From Bradyrhizobium diazoefficiens (GTDB lineage Bacteria > Pseudomonadota > Alphaproteobacteria > Rhizobiales > Xanthobacteraceae): a stretch of DNA of 64,000 nucleotides. This document shows positions 18,384 to 28,324 of the stretch, one piece after another; the stretch's first letter is position 1; the number at the start of each line of letters is the position of its first letter. The notes beneath the pieces are model-generated. The model ran no database searches, had not been told where the DNA came from, and was given only the letters and a program-made list of their open reading frames with translations. Location: positions 1-64,000 of the forward strand of contig NZ_JAENXS010000002.1 in NCBI RefSeq assembly GCF_016612535.1, given 5' to 3'. The position numbers were made by a program, and so were the translations under genes.

Positions 18384-18414
18384 CTTTGCGTGCGTCACGC
18401 CTTGCCAGACGGCA

Positions 18415-19836
18415 TCATTCGCCGCGCAGGCGCTGGTCGTCCTGCACGCGGACATGCTCGGCGCCGCGCGCACCCGCGGGCGACAGTCGCAGCATGCTCA
18501 GCATCGCGCCGCAGAGCGCGAAGCCCACCCCGGTGAGGAGTGCGATTCGGGTTCCATCGATTGGATAGCGGCCAAGGAACAGCGCGACCAGTGCAGCTCC
18601 CGTGGTTTGGCCGAGCAGCCGCGCAGTACCCAGCATGCCGCTGGCGCCGCCGGAGCGTTCGCGAGGGGCGGCCGCGATCATGGTGCGGTTGTTGGGCGTC
18701 TGGAACAGGCCGAAGCCGGCGCCGGCCAGCGCCATCCGCCAGACGATGTCGAGCGGCGTCGGAGCGTCGGACAGGAAGGCGAGCGCGCCGAGACCGCAGG
18801 CGAACAACGCGAGCCCGATGCCGCCGAGCAGGCCGGCCGGATAATGCTCGACCAGGCGGCCGGCGAGGGGGGCTGCGAAGGCCACCGCGATCGGCCACGG
18901 CGTGATCAGGAGGCCCATATGCACGGCCGAATAGCCGAAGCGGCTCTGGAGGTAGAACGGGATTGCGACGAAGGCCAGCATCTGCCCGCAGAACGAGGCG
19001 ATCGAGGTCGCGATCGACAGCCCGAACACCGGGATGCGCAACAGGTCGATCGGCAGTAACGGCGAGCTCATGTGGGTCTCGCGGTAGACCAGCAGCGCGC
19101 CGGCGATAATGGCGATCGCGAACTGGACGAGGCATGTCAGCGTTGCCTCGCCGTGACCGACGCTGTCGATCGCGGCGATGCCGACGCCGAAGGTCATCGC
19201 GGAGAGACCCGCGCTCTGCCAGTCGAAGGAATGGCTGGCGGGGCTCGTATGCGGCAGGCTGCGCCAGCCGAGCGCCAGCGTCACCACGCCGAGCGGGACG
19301 TTGATGGCGAACAGCCACGGCCAGCTGCCGACCGCGAGGATGCCGGCGGCGAGCGTCGGGCCGACGGCGGCAGAGAAGGCGACGACGAGCGCGTTGAGCC
19401 CGATGCCGCGGCCGAGCAGGCTGCGCGGATAGGTGAACCGCACCAGCGCCGAGTTGACGCTCATGATGCCGGCCGCGCCAAAGCCCTGGATGATGCGCGC
19501 GATCGTGAGCAGCGGCAGTGTATGCGCCAGTGCGCAGAATGCGGATGCGAGCGTGAACAGCACGAGCCCGACCAGGTAGACGCGGCGATAGCCGACGATC
19601 TCGCCGAGCGACGCCAGCGGCAGCAGCGAGATCGTGATCGCGAGCTGGTACCCGTTGACGATCCAGATCGAGAAGGCCGGGCTGGCGTTCAGATCGGCTG
19701 CGATCGTCGGCAGCGCGACATTAGCAATGGCGCTGTCGACCACGGCCATGATGATGCCGAGCGCAATGGTCAGGACCGCCTGGTTGCGCTGGGGCTGCGG
19801 CAGGCCGTCGGCATGCTCGAACGGGACAGAGGACAT
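18415..19836 (-). CDS. MFS multidrug efflux transporter (DHA2-like)
   Basis: 473 residues starting MSSVPFEHADGLPQPQRNQA. About 14 hydrophobic segments are visible. Motif-like sequences of drug/proton antiporters are present: VDSAIANVALPTIAADL in helix 1 (DHA2 motif D1), GEIVGYRRVYLVG (motif A), and ARIIQGFGAAGIMSVN (motif B). It is expected to export toxic organic compounds in exchange for protons. Upstream in-frame codons to 20091 run through a dispersed repeat and are not used. No regulator is adjacent. Confidence 0.88.
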   Translation of the reverse strand: MSSVPFEHADGLPQPQRNQAVLTIALGIIMAVVDSAIANVALPTIAADLNASPAFSIWIVNGYQLAITISLLPLASLGEIVGYRRVYLVGLVLFTLASAFCALAHTLPLLTIARIIQGFGAAGIMSVNSALVRFTYPRSLLGRGIGLNALVVAFSAAVGPTLAAGILAVGSWPWLFAINVPLGVVTLALGWRSLPHTSPASHSFDWQSAGLSAMTFGVGIAAIDSVGHGEATLTCLVQFAIAIIAGALLVYRETHMSSPLLPIDLLRIPVFGLSIATSIASFCGQMLAFVAIPFYLQSRFGYSAVHMGLLITPWPIAVAFAAPLAGRLVEHYPAGLLGGIGLALFACGLGALAFLSDAPTPLDIVWRMALAGAGFGLFQTPNNRTMIAAAPRERSGGASGMLGTARLLGQTTGAALVALFLGRYPIDGTRIALLTGVGFALCGAMLSMLRLSPAGARGAEHVRVQDDQRLRGE

Positions 19837-20152
19837 GGGGGAGGCGCGCTTGATTCGAGCCGTGGCTGATCTCCGGATTAGGAAATTGCGAGATGCATCG
19901 CAACCCGGTACGACACGGGCGGTTCCTGTCCCGGGAGCGGGTCTCCCGGCGCTGTGGGCATGGGTTGGGGCGACTCCAACAAGAAACGCGAAAACAACCC
20001 CATGCACAGTAGAAACGACTGGCAAATCTTGAATTCGGGAACGCAGAAATATTGATTGACCCGTCCGGGCAAAACAGCGGCAGAATGGCATGGTGGTGAT
20101 GGTGCGGGTGAGCGTCGGCCAATTTCGTGCTAATCCCCGCGGAGCGGCGCGC
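19837..20152. other. intergenic region with dispersed repeat (copy 1, 19991-20091)
   Basis: Two blocks are shared with 33536-33642. Block 1 at 19991-20017 is a 27-base identity containing CAACCCCATGCACAGTAGAA. Block 2 at 20056-20091 begins TTGACCCGTCCGGGCAAAAC and matches the second copy at most positions. The spacing between blocks is nearly the same in the two copies. No gene is present in the interval. Confidence 0.75.
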
Positions 20153-21178
<1,026 letters not shown>

Positions 21179-21340
21179 CGATCTGCTCCTGGCGGCCGGC
21201 TGATTGATCCCCGCGGTCTTGCTGCTGAAGCTAGCCCAAACATGCTTCGCGCACCATTGCGCGAGCACATGGCGGCTCTGCTCTGCAACGTGCTGGTCAG
21301 AGGCGGACGCGCCCGCTCTGAAATCGCGCTATCCCCAGCG

Positions 21341-22297
21341 TCAGTGCCGCAACTGGCTCTGTCGGTAATCGCGTGGCGACATCCCGAAATGCTCGCGGAA
21401 GACGCGGCCGAAATGCGAGAGGTCGTTGAAACCCCAGGCAAACGCAATCTCGCTGATGTGGCGATGGGCGAGCATGGGCGAGGCGAGGTCGCGCCTGCAT
21501 TGGGCGAGGCGCTCGGCGAGCACATGGCGCTGGAACGAGGTGTCCTCGTCGGCGAGAAGATCGTTCACATAGCGCGGCGAGATGCCGAGCGTGGCCGCGG
21601 TTTCCGACAGCGAGAGGTCAGGATCGGCAAGGTGCGTCCGGATCTGCGCTTTCAACCGGTAGAGCAGGGCGGAGCGATAGGTCGAGGACGGCAGCGATGT
21701 CTTGCCGAGCCGTTCGCTCAGCGCCATCGCGAGCAGATCGATGGCCTGTTCCGACAACGCGGCGGCATTGTCCGGCGCGAGCCGATCTGCGCTCTGGCAG
21801 AGCCGGAAGATGAAATCATAGGCGAGCCGCTCGAGCGGCACATCGGCCCCGAACGAGATTGCAGTCAGCGTCTCGGTGCCGCCGAGCCGGCGCTGCAACA
21901 TCTGGCGCGGGACCTTAAAGATCGTCTGCGTGAAGCTGTCATTGAATTTCAGCTCATAGGGGCGTGTGGTGTCGTAGAGCGCGAATTCGCCGGGATGGAT
22001 CACGGTCTCGCGGCCGTCCTGCACCACGCCACCGGCGCCGCGATTGCCGAGCGCAATGAGGACGAAATCCTGATCCGAGCGCGCGATGCGCGAGGGCGTG
22101 CGGAACACATGCTGGCGGTCGGAGCTGACGTCGGAGCACACGGCCTTTCCGAGCGCGGCCTGCGTCACCGAGCCGTGGAAGGCGCTGCCGAGGTCGGACT
22201 TGCAGTCGAGCCCGACGAAGACGTCGCAGACGATATCCTGCCAGAGGGCCAGCCGCCGGTAGCCGGGGCTGTCGTCCGTCGTGAACTGGATTTGCAT
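21341..22297 (-). CDS. AraC family transcriptional regulator of the nitrilase/oxd module
   Basis: 318 residues. The N-terminal 170 residues form an AraC-binding-like sensor domain of the FeaR/NitR type (MQIQFTTDDSPGYRRLALWQ, DFVLIALGNRG, EFALYDTTRPYEL). The C-terminal 100 residues hold two helix-turn-helix motifs (LSLSETAATLGISPRYVNDL and HISEIAFAWGFNDLSHFGRV-FREHFGMSPRDYR). It is divergent from the nitrilase gene with 197 bp between starts, the usual placement for an activator responding to a nitrile or aldoxime inducer. That control relationship is inferred. Confidence 0.88.
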   Translation of the reverse strand: MQIQFTTDDSPGYRRLALWQDIVCDVFVGLDCKSDLGSAFHGSVTQAALGKAVCSDVSSDRQHVFRTPSRIARSDQDFVLIALGNRGAGGVVQDGRETVIHPGEFALYDTTRPYELKFNDSFTQTIFKVPRQMLQRRLGGTETLTAISFGADVPLERLAYDFIFRLCQSADRLAPDNAAALSEQAIDLLAMALSERLGKTSLPSSTYRSALLYRLKAQIRTHLADPDLSLSETAATLGISPRYVNDLLADEDTSFQRHVLAERLAQCRRDLASPMLAHRHISEIAFAWGFNDLSHFGRVFREHFGMSPRDYRQSQLRH

Positions 22298-22494
22298 TGG
22301 CAGGCCTCCCTTTCACATCCCGCAAAACCGCATGGTGGCGCAGATCCAGCCGGAGCGCAGGCAAGTTCCGTACCGGGACGGCGATCCCTTCCAGTCGAGT
22401 TTTTGTTCCGCCGTGGTCGAGCGCCCGGCCGCCCGGCTTGGCCTAATAGACTGCATCGGACGTGGCTTCCGATCAACCGGCAATGGAGGCGGCA

Positions 22495-23511
22495 ATGGGT
22501 ATCGAACATCCGAAATACAAGGTCGCCGTGGTGCAGGCGGCACCTGCCTGGCTCGATCTCGACGCGTCCACCGACAAGTCGATCGCGCTGATCAAGGAGG
22601 CAGCGGAGAAGGGCGCCAAGCTGATTGCCTTTCCGGAAGCGTTCATCCCCGGCTACCCCTGGCACATCTGGATGGACTCGCCGGCCTGGGCGATCGGCCG
22701 CGGCTTCGTGCAGCGCTATTTCGACAATTCGCTGTCCTATGATAGCCCGCAGGCCGAGCGCCTGCGCGATGCTGTCCGCAAGGCCAAGCTGACGGCGGTG
22801 ATCGGCCTGTCTGAGCGCGATGGCGGCAGTCTCTACCTCGCGCAATGGCTGATCGGACCCGACGGCGAGACCATCGCGAAGCGCCGCAAATTGCGGCCGA
22901 CCCATGCCGAGCGCACCGTTTACGGTGAAGGTGACGGCAGCGATCTTGCCGTCCATGCTCGCGCCGACATCGGCCGCATCGGCGCGCTGTGCTGTTGGGA
23001 GCATCTCCAGCCGTTGTCGAAATACGCGATGTACGCCCAGAACGAGCAGGTCCATGTCGCGGCCTGGCCGAGCTTCTCGCTGTACGATCCCTTCGCGCCC
23101 GCCCTCGGCGCCGAGGTCAACAACGCCGCCTCGCGCGTCTATGCGGTGGAGGGCTCATGCTTCGTGCTCGCGCCTTGCGCGACGGTGTCGCAGGCGATGA
23201 TCGACGAGCTCTGCGACCGGCCCGACAAAAATGCGCTGCTGCATGTGGGCGGCGGTTTTGCCGCGATCTACGGCCCCGACGGCAGCCAGATCGGCGACAA
23301 GCTCGCGCCGGACCAGGAGGGTCTGCTGATCGCCGAGATCGATCTCGGCGCCATCGGCGTCGCCAAGAACGCCGCCGACCCCGCCGGGCATTATTCGCGG
23401 CCCGACGTCACACGGCTGCTGCTCAACAAGAAGCGATACCAGCGGGTCGAGCAGTTCGCGTTGCCGGCGGATACCGTCGAGCCCACGGACATTGCCGCAG
23501 CGGCGAGCTGA
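22495..23511 (+). CDS. nitrilase (aldoxime dehydratase-linked)
   Basis: 338 residues starting MGIEHPKYKVAVVQAAPAWL. The nitrilase triad is visible: E48 (FPEAFIPGYPWH), K132 (RRKLRPTHAERTVYGEG) and C167 (ALCCWEHLQPLSKYAMY). The C-W-E-H neighbourhood and SPRP-like tail place it with branch 1 nitrilases, which hydrolyse R-CN to acid and ammonia and form helical oligomers. GGAGG five bases before the ATG sets the start. The aldoxime dehydratase begins 28 bp after the stop, forming one operon. The preferred nitrile cannot be read from sequence; arylacetonitriles are typical for oxd-linked enzymes. Confidence 0.95.
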   Translation: MGIEHPKYKVAVVQAAPAWLDLDASTDKSIALIKEAAEKGAKLIAFPEAFIPGYPWHIWMDSPAWAIGRGFVQRYFDNSLSYDSPQAERLRDAVRKAKLTAVIGLSERDGGSLYLAQWLIGPDGETIAKRRKLRPTHAERTVYGEGDGSDLAVHARADIGRIGALCCWEHLQPLSKYAMYAQNEQVHVAAWPSFSLYDPFAPALGAEVNNAASRVYAVEGSCFVLAPCATVSQAMIDELCDRPDKNALLHVGGGFAAIYGPDGSQIGDKLAPDQEGLLIAEIDLGAIGVAKNAADPAGHYSRPDVTRLLLNKKRYQRVEQFALPADTVEPTDIAAAAS

Positions 23512-23539
23512 TCACCGAAATCGAGGGGAGGGCACGATC

Positions 23540-24580
23540 ATGGAATCCGCAATTCCTGCGCATCTCGAGACCGCGCGCACGCGCCACAAGCGGGTGCCGG
23601 ACGACTATCAGCCGCCATATCCGTCTTTCGTGGCGCGCTACAAGCCCGCGGTCGCTCGTGTCGTGATGGCCTATTTCGGCGTGCAGTATCGTGGGCCGGC
23701 ACCGGCGGTCGCGACGGAAGCGCTCGCTGAAATCGCCGGGCTATTCGGCGGCGAGGGTGGTCCCTCGCATTGGGACCGCGCTCACTACGTCGACCAGGCC
23801 GGCCATGCCAACATCGTTTCGGTCGCCTATTGGGACGACCTCGCGCGCTTCGATGCCTGGTTTGCTCCGGCACGCGAGGCGTGGACCGGAAAGCCGCGCG
23901 AGGGAATAGGCACCTTCATCGAGGTCCTGCGTCCCACGGTCGCCCGGCACGAGACGCTGTTCTCCTCGCTCGGCAGGCCCGAAGGGGTCGCGGCGATCGC
24001 CGACGGCATGAGCGGCGAGGTGCAGGAGCACGCTTATTGGGGCGGCATGCGCGATCGCATGCCGCTGTCGCAGACCGATCCGATGTCGCCGGACGGCAAT
24101 CCCGAGCTGATCCGCGACGGGGCACGGCTGCGCGTGAAAGCGCACGACAATCTCTGCCTGATCCGCTCCGGGCAGGACTGGAGCGATACCGAGTCGTCCG
24201 AGCGAAAGCTGTATCTCGACGACGTTGAACCGGTGCTGCGCGAGGGCATGGACTTTCTACGCGATGACGGACTTGCAATCGGTTGCTACGCCAACCGCTA
24301 CATGCAGGTGCTCTCGGCTGACGGCGGCGTCAGCGAAAAGTCCTATGGCCAGAGCTGGTGGAAAAGTCTCGCCGCACTGGAGCGTTGGGCGGAATCGCAT
24401 CCGACCCACGTGAAAATCTTCGGCGCGGCGATGAAATATCTCTCGACGCTCGGGCCGTCAGCGAAGCTGCGGCTCTATCACGAGGTCACGGTGGCCGCCG
24501 CCGACGAGCAGTTCTTTGAATATCTGAGCTGCCATCCGAAGACCGGCATGCTTGCCGCGGTCGAGACGGTCAGCGCTTAG
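23540..24580 (+). CDS. oxd: heme-dependent aldoxime dehydratase
   Basis: 346 residues starting MESAIPAHLETARTRHKRVP. It dehydrates R-CH=NOH to R-CN, with the substrate nitrogen binding ferrous heme directly. Family features: FVARYKPAVARVVMAYFGVQ, GPSHWDRAHYVD, RHETLFSS, LCLIRSGQDW (conserved Ser in the active site), the probable proximal His ligand in ERWAESHPTHVKIFG (H290), and distal HEV of LRLYHEVTVA (H314). Length equals the characterised Oxd enzymes. A strong GAGGGGAGGG ribosome site precedes the ATG. Its stop overlaps the convergent HAD gene by four bases. Confidence 0.93.
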   Translation: MESAIPAHLETARTRHKRVPDDYQPPYPSFVARYKPAVARVVMAYFGVQYRGPAPAVATEALAEIAGLFGGEGGPSHWDRAHYVDQAGHANIVSVAYWDDLARFDAWFAPAREAWTGKPREGIGTFIEVLRPTVARHETLFSSLGRPEGVAAIADGMSGEVQEHAYWGGMRDRMPLSQTDPMSPDGNPELIRDGARLRVKAHDNLCLIRSGQDWSDTESSERKLYLDDVEPVLREGMDFLRDDGLAIGCYANRYMQVLSADGGVSEKSYGQSWWKSLAALERWAESHPTHVKIFGAAMKYLSTLGPSAKLRLYHEVTVAAADEQFFEYLSCHPKTGMLAAVETVSA

Positions 24581-25215
24581 ACCATGCAATGGCCGAGCAG
24601 CTCGGGATGCGCGGTGCAGATGTGATGTGCGCCGGCGTCCCGCAGCTCCGCCTCGCTGCCATAGCCATAGAGCACGCCGATCGCGGTCATGCCGTTGGTC
24701 CGGGCTCCGACCACGTCATGGCTGCGGTCGCCGATCATGATGGCGCTGTTCGGATCGACCTTGGCCTCGTCGAGCGCGTAACGAAGCAGATCGCGCTTGT
24801 CGACGCGCGTGCCGTCGAGCTCGGAGCCGAACACGCGCTCGAAATACGGCTTCAGGCCAAAATGCTCGACGATGCGGCTGGCATAGACCGCGGGCTTGCT
24901 GGTCGCGACGAACATGCGCGGTGTCGTCGTGGCAAGCGTCGTTAGCGTGTCCATGATGCCGGCATAAGCCTCGTTCTCGAACAGGCCGATATCGCTGAAG
25001 CGCTCGCGGTAGAGCAGCAGCGCCCGGTCGGCGAGTTCGGTGCTTCCCGTGAGTTTTTGCAGGCTGGCATGCAGCGGCGGGCCGATGCACCAGGTCAGCT
25101 CATCCTCGCTCGGCACCGCGAGGCTCAGTTGCTCCAGGGCGTACTGGATCGAGCGGGTGATTCCGGGTTTCGGGTTGGTCAGTGTGCCGTCGAGATCGAA
25201 AAAGACTGTCGTCAT
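24577..25215 (-). CDS. HAD-family phosphatase (phosphoglycolate phosphatase-like)
   Basis: 212 residues starting MTTVFFDLDGTLTNPKPGIT. HAD motif I (DLDGTLTN, Asp nucleophile), motif II (VATSKP, Thr/Ser), motif III Lys (region GTRVDKRDLLRYAL) and motif IV (MIGDRSHDVVGA) are all present, with an alpha-helical C1 cap between I and II. The IGPPLHASLQKLTG cap segment resembles PgmB/Gph-type phosphatases. The substrate is uncertain. Its TAA overlaps the TAG of the convergent oxd gene. Confidence 0.88.
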   Translation of the reverse strand: MTTVFFDLDGTLTNPKPGITRSIQYALEQLSLAVPSEDELTWCIGPPLHASLQKLTGSTELADRALLLYRERFSDIGLFENEAYAGIMDTLTTLATTTPRMFVATSKPAVYASRIVEHFGLKPYFERVFGSELDGTRVDKRDLLRYALDEAKVDPNSAIMIGDRSHDVVGARTNGMTAIGVLYGYGSEAELRDAGAHHICTAHPELLGHCMV

Positions 25216-25466
25216 CCTGGCCGCGCCTGGGTTGATGCTGCGCCCGTTGTTCGAGCGCAACATGAGGTAGACGAGGTGGCCCGCCGAGGCAACTCGTCGG
25301 CTCACGACAAATGGTCTGGCTAATCGCCGCATTGGTGCCGCGTAGCCTTTTTAAGGCTCGCTATTGGCGACCCTCAAGCGTAGGGTCGCGCCATCACCGC
25401 CCTTCCCATGGCATCCATCGGTGACTGAGGGTCACGAGTGCTCCCGCCGACTGAGCAGGAGCATGC

Positions 25467-25745
25467 ATGCCCGGATTTCGCCTCGCCGACCGGATTGTGC
25501 TGCGGGTTCTTGTCGCGTTGGCGCTCGGCACATTGGCGCAAGGTGCTTTCGCCGGAGAACCTGACTGCCGCGCGATCCAAAGCACGAGCGGGCGTCTCGC
25601 CTGTTACGACGCGGCGTTTCCTCCGAAGGTGCTCAAGCCGGCTGCTCCGGAGAACGACGTGTCTCGCGGTGCCTACAAAGACCCATTCCTTGCGGAAGAG
25701 ACCAGGACCTCAGCGAAGTTGAAGACTATCTGCCGCGGTTGTTGA
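25467..25745 (+). CDS. small secreted hypothetical protein
   Basis: 92 residues. A signal peptide (about residues 1-29, ending LAQGAFAGEP) is followed by a short mature protein with four Cys residues. It contains the motif PDC-x-AI-x5-GRLACYDAAFPP, also seen in small periplasmic proteins and in TagO-like domains. This suggests a periplasmic protein of unknown function. An RNA-level start at ATG 25467 follows GCAGGAGCATGC. Confidence 0.6.
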   Translation: MPGFRLADRIVLRVLVALALGTLAQGAFAGEPDCRAIQSTSGRLACYDAAFPPKVLKPAAPENDVSRGAYKDPFLAEETRTSAKLKTICRGC

Positions 25746-25805
25746 GGTTTCATCCGCTTTTTCGGCCGGCTTGCGATCAAGAAGATATTTTCAGGAGAGG
25801 GCCGA

Positions 25806-26006
25806 ATGAGCGAGCGACTTCAGACACTGAAGAAGGCCCGCGATCGCATGATCGAGGACAGGGATGCGCACGCGAAGGTGCTGGCTGCTCCCTTTGTGCG
25901 TGACACGGCCGAGCGAGCGCGCAACAAGTTCGTGGAGCTCCAGGCGGTGATCGACGCCCTCGACCGCGCCATCAGCGGCGAAGACCTGGTTCCGGTCAAA
26001 AACTGA
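25806..26006 (+). CDS. small helical hypothetical protein
   Basis: 66 residues (MSERLQTLKKARDRMIEDRD...), highly charged and predicted to be two helices with a heptad-like pattern. AGGAGAGGGCCGA precedes the ATG, a strong ribosome site that supports real translation. No family was recognised. Confidence 0.65.
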   Translation: MSERLQTLKKARDRMIEDRDAHAKVLAAPFVRDTAERARNKFVELQAVIDALDRAISGEDLVPVKN

Positions 26007-26076
26007 AGCAGCGAAAGGCGAAACCGCCGGAGGTTTCACCGCAGCAGTGGCATGCCAAGCGCCGCTGGCGGTCCTC

Positions 26077-27069
26077 TCATTGGTGTTTTGCCCATTCGAC
26101 GATCGCGGCGGCGTCCGCGCCGGCCTGCGCCTCCCAGGCCGTGATGGTGCCCGCTGCTGCCGTTCGGAGCGCCGTAACGAGGGCCGGCGGTGCGGGCTCG
26201 GCGATATTGACACCGTTGTCGCGCATGCGCGCATAATTCTCGGACGTGCGGTGGGCCAGCAGTGCGAACTGGCTCTGCTCGGTCTCGGCCGCGGCGGCCA
26301 GCACCTCGCGCTGCATCGGCTCGGGCAGCGCGGCAAAGGCCTCACTGCGGACGAAGGCGATCGAGACCGGCATCGCGTAGTTGATGGCTGTGAAATAGGG
26401 CAGGAAGTCCCACAGCTTGCGTCCCGCGCCACCGTCGCCGGAGGTGAGGAACGCATTCAGTTGATGGTCCCTGAGGCCGGCAAGCGCTTTGTCCATCGGC
26501 AGGAACTGCGCATTGGCGCCCGCCGCGCGCATCACGGCGTTGGAATTGGCATCGTAGGCCCGCAAATTCAGTCCGGGCAGATCGTCGGGGCCTGCGAGCG
26601 AATGATCCGACCAGAGGCCGGTGGCCGGCCAGATCGTCAGATAGAGCAGCTTGAGACCGCGTGCGGCAAAGGCCTTCTCGTAGAGGGGGCGCGCCCGTGC
26701 ATTGGCGGTGCGGGCGATATCGACCGATTGTACCAGAAATGGCAGGGTGGAGAGACCGAGTACCGGGTCGAGGCCGGACAGCGCGCCGGCAAAGGCGTCA
26801 CCGCCGGCGATCCGACCGTCCAGCGCCGCACGCGGCATCTCGCCTGAGTTGATCTTGAGCTCGTTGTCGAAGGCGTTGGCCACGGTCACGAAACCGCTTG
26901 TGCGCGTCGCGACGCGATCGGCGAAAGTGGTGAGGCCGATCCCCGAAATGTTATTTTGCGGATATTCCGTGGTCATCCGCCAGTTGACTTGTGCCAAGGC
27001 CGGCCCGGCGCTGAAGACGAGCGCGGCGAGGGCAAGGAAGGCGCGGATCCGTTTGGCGGGGGAACGCAT
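26077..27069 (-). CDS. TRAP transporter substrate-binding protein (DctP-like), orphan
   Basis: 330 residues from MRSPAKRIRAFLALAALVFS, whose N-terminus is a signal peptide cleaved near GPALAQ. The mature part is a DctP-type periplasmic binding protein (NAFDNELKINSGEMPRAALDGRIAGGDAFAGAL, GLKLLYLTIWPATGLWSDHSL, DLPGLNLRAYDANSNAVMRA). TRAP systems use such proteins to capture organic acids. No DctQ/DctM membrane genes are adjacent, so it is an orphan. Upstream start codons to 27174 would lengthen the n-region and overlap the divergent gene. Confidence 0.82.
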   Translation of the reverse strand: MRSPAKRIRAFLALAALVFSAGPALAQVNWRMTTEYPQNNISGIGLTTFADRVATRTSGFVTVANAFDNELKINSGEMPRAALDGRIAGGDAFAGALSGLDPVLGLSTLPFLVQSVDIARTANARARPLYEKAFAARGLKLLYLTIWPATGLWSDHSLAGPDDLPGLNLRAYDANSNAVMRAAGANAQFLPMDKALAGLRDHQLNAFLTSGDGGAGRKLWDFLPYFTAINYAMPVSIAFVRSEAFAALPEPMQREVLAAAAETEQSQFALLAHRTSENYARMRDNGVNIAEPAPPALVTALRTAAAGTITAWEAQAGADAAAIVEWAKHQ

Positions 27070-27132
27070 TGAGAGAAGCAGGTCACACAGCATAGATTGG
27101 CAACTCGACGAACCATGGCACGATGCCACGAC

Positions 27133-28155
27133 ATGGCAGATCACCTTGTTGCACGATGCGCCGCCGTCCGCCACCGCGATGCTTGGGCACGGGGGGCGCG
27201 AATTGCGTCAATCATCGTTGCCGCGTTGATCGCCTCGGCGGCATCGGCGGCAGCCTGGGACAGTTCGCCGGCAAAGACCAACGTCGCCGTTCCCAGCGTC
27301 GAAGAGCTTGCGATGCCGCCGGAGAAGACGCCGGATGCCCACGAGAGCGATACGCGGGAATCGATCTGCCTGATCGTGGAGGCGGCCGCGCGCGATGCCA
27401 ATCTGCCGCTGGAATTCTTCGCCCGCGTGATCTGGCAGGAGAGCCGCTTCCAGGCCGATGCGGTGGGCCCGATGACACGCAGTGGCGAGCACGCACAGGG
27501 CATCGCGCAGTTCATGCCGGGCACCGCGAGCGAACGGGGGCTTCTCAATCCCTTCAACCCGGTCCAGGCCCTGCCGAAATCGGCGGAATTCTTGAACGAA
27601 CTGCGCAATCAGTTCGGCAATCTCGGCCTCGCGGCCGCCGCCTACAATGCCGGCCCGCGCCGGGTGCAGGAATGGCTCGCCGGCACCGGCGGCATGCCGG
27701 AGCAGACCCGCAACTACGTCTACGCCATCACCGGCGCGACGGTTGACGCGTGGGCCAAGACCGGCAGCACCGGCAAGGGGCCGCCGAGCGTGCCGCCGAC
27801 GAGCTGCCGCGACCTGATGGCGCTGTTGAAGCGCGCGCCGAACCCGTTCATCGCGGAGCTCGAGCAGCATGTCGAGCTTGCCGCCGCCAGGATCTGGGGC
27901 GTGCAGCTCGCTGCCGGCTTCGACCGCAACAAGGCACTGGCGATGTACTCCCGCGCCGTCACGCGCCTCAGCGCCGTGATCGGCGACCGCGATCCCAGCC
28001 TGTTGAGCTCGGTGGTGCGCAGCCGCGGTTCGCACGCCTTCTACCAGGTGCGCATCGGCACCGACACGCGACCCGAGGCCGACGATCTCTGCAATCGTAT
28101 CCGCAAAGCGGGCGGGGCGTGTTTCGTGCTGAAGAATCGGGGCGTGAGGGGGTAG
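27133..28155 (+). CDS. lytic transglycosylase domain protein
   Basis: About 340 residues. A hydrophobic stretch ASIIVAALIASAASAAAW near residues 24-42 is a signal peptide. The SLT goose-type domain has the catalytic Glu in VIWQESRFQADAVGP, then GEHAQGIAQFMPGTASERG and AAAYNAGPRRVQEWLAGTG. These cleave peptidoglycan to form 1,6-anhydro-muropeptides. A C-terminal SPOR-like end (AFYQVRIGTDTRPEADDLCNRIRKAGGACFVL) suggests targeting to septal glycan. Start choice is weak: ATG at 27115 and TTG at 27097 are alternatives. Confidence 0.87.
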   Translation: MADHLVARCAAVRHRDAWARGARIASIIVAALIASAASAAAWDSSPAKTNVAVPSVEELAMPPEKTPDAHESDTRESICLIVEAAARDANLPLEFFARVIWQESRFQADAVGPMTRSGEHAQGIAQFMPGTASERGLLNPFNPVQALPKSAEFLNELRNQFGNLGLAAAAYNAGPRRVQEWLAGTGGMPEQTRNYVYAITGATVDAWAKTGSTGKGPPSVPPTSCRDLMALLKRAPNPFIAELEQHVELAAARIWGVQLAAGFDRNKALAMYSRAVTRLSAVIGDRDPSLLSSVVRSRGSHAFYQVRIGTDTRPEADDLCNRIRKAGGACFVLKNRGVRG

Positions 28156-28324
28156 CGACGGCGCGCATGCCAGCCCCGCGCGGTCCGGGTCCCCCTGCGG
28201 CCCTCGTGGTGGTTCTGCTGATCCCTCGCTCGAGTTTTGCAGGCGTGGCAACGCGAAGTCTTCATGCTGGCCGGCATGTGGTGGTTGGGTTAAAACCGTC
28301 GCGAACAGCCAAGGAACAGGAAAT

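Noticed and set aside
26047..26847. Plus-strand frame opposite the DctP-like gene
   Set aside because: The minus-strand gene has a signal peptide and DctP blocks; this frame is its shadow.
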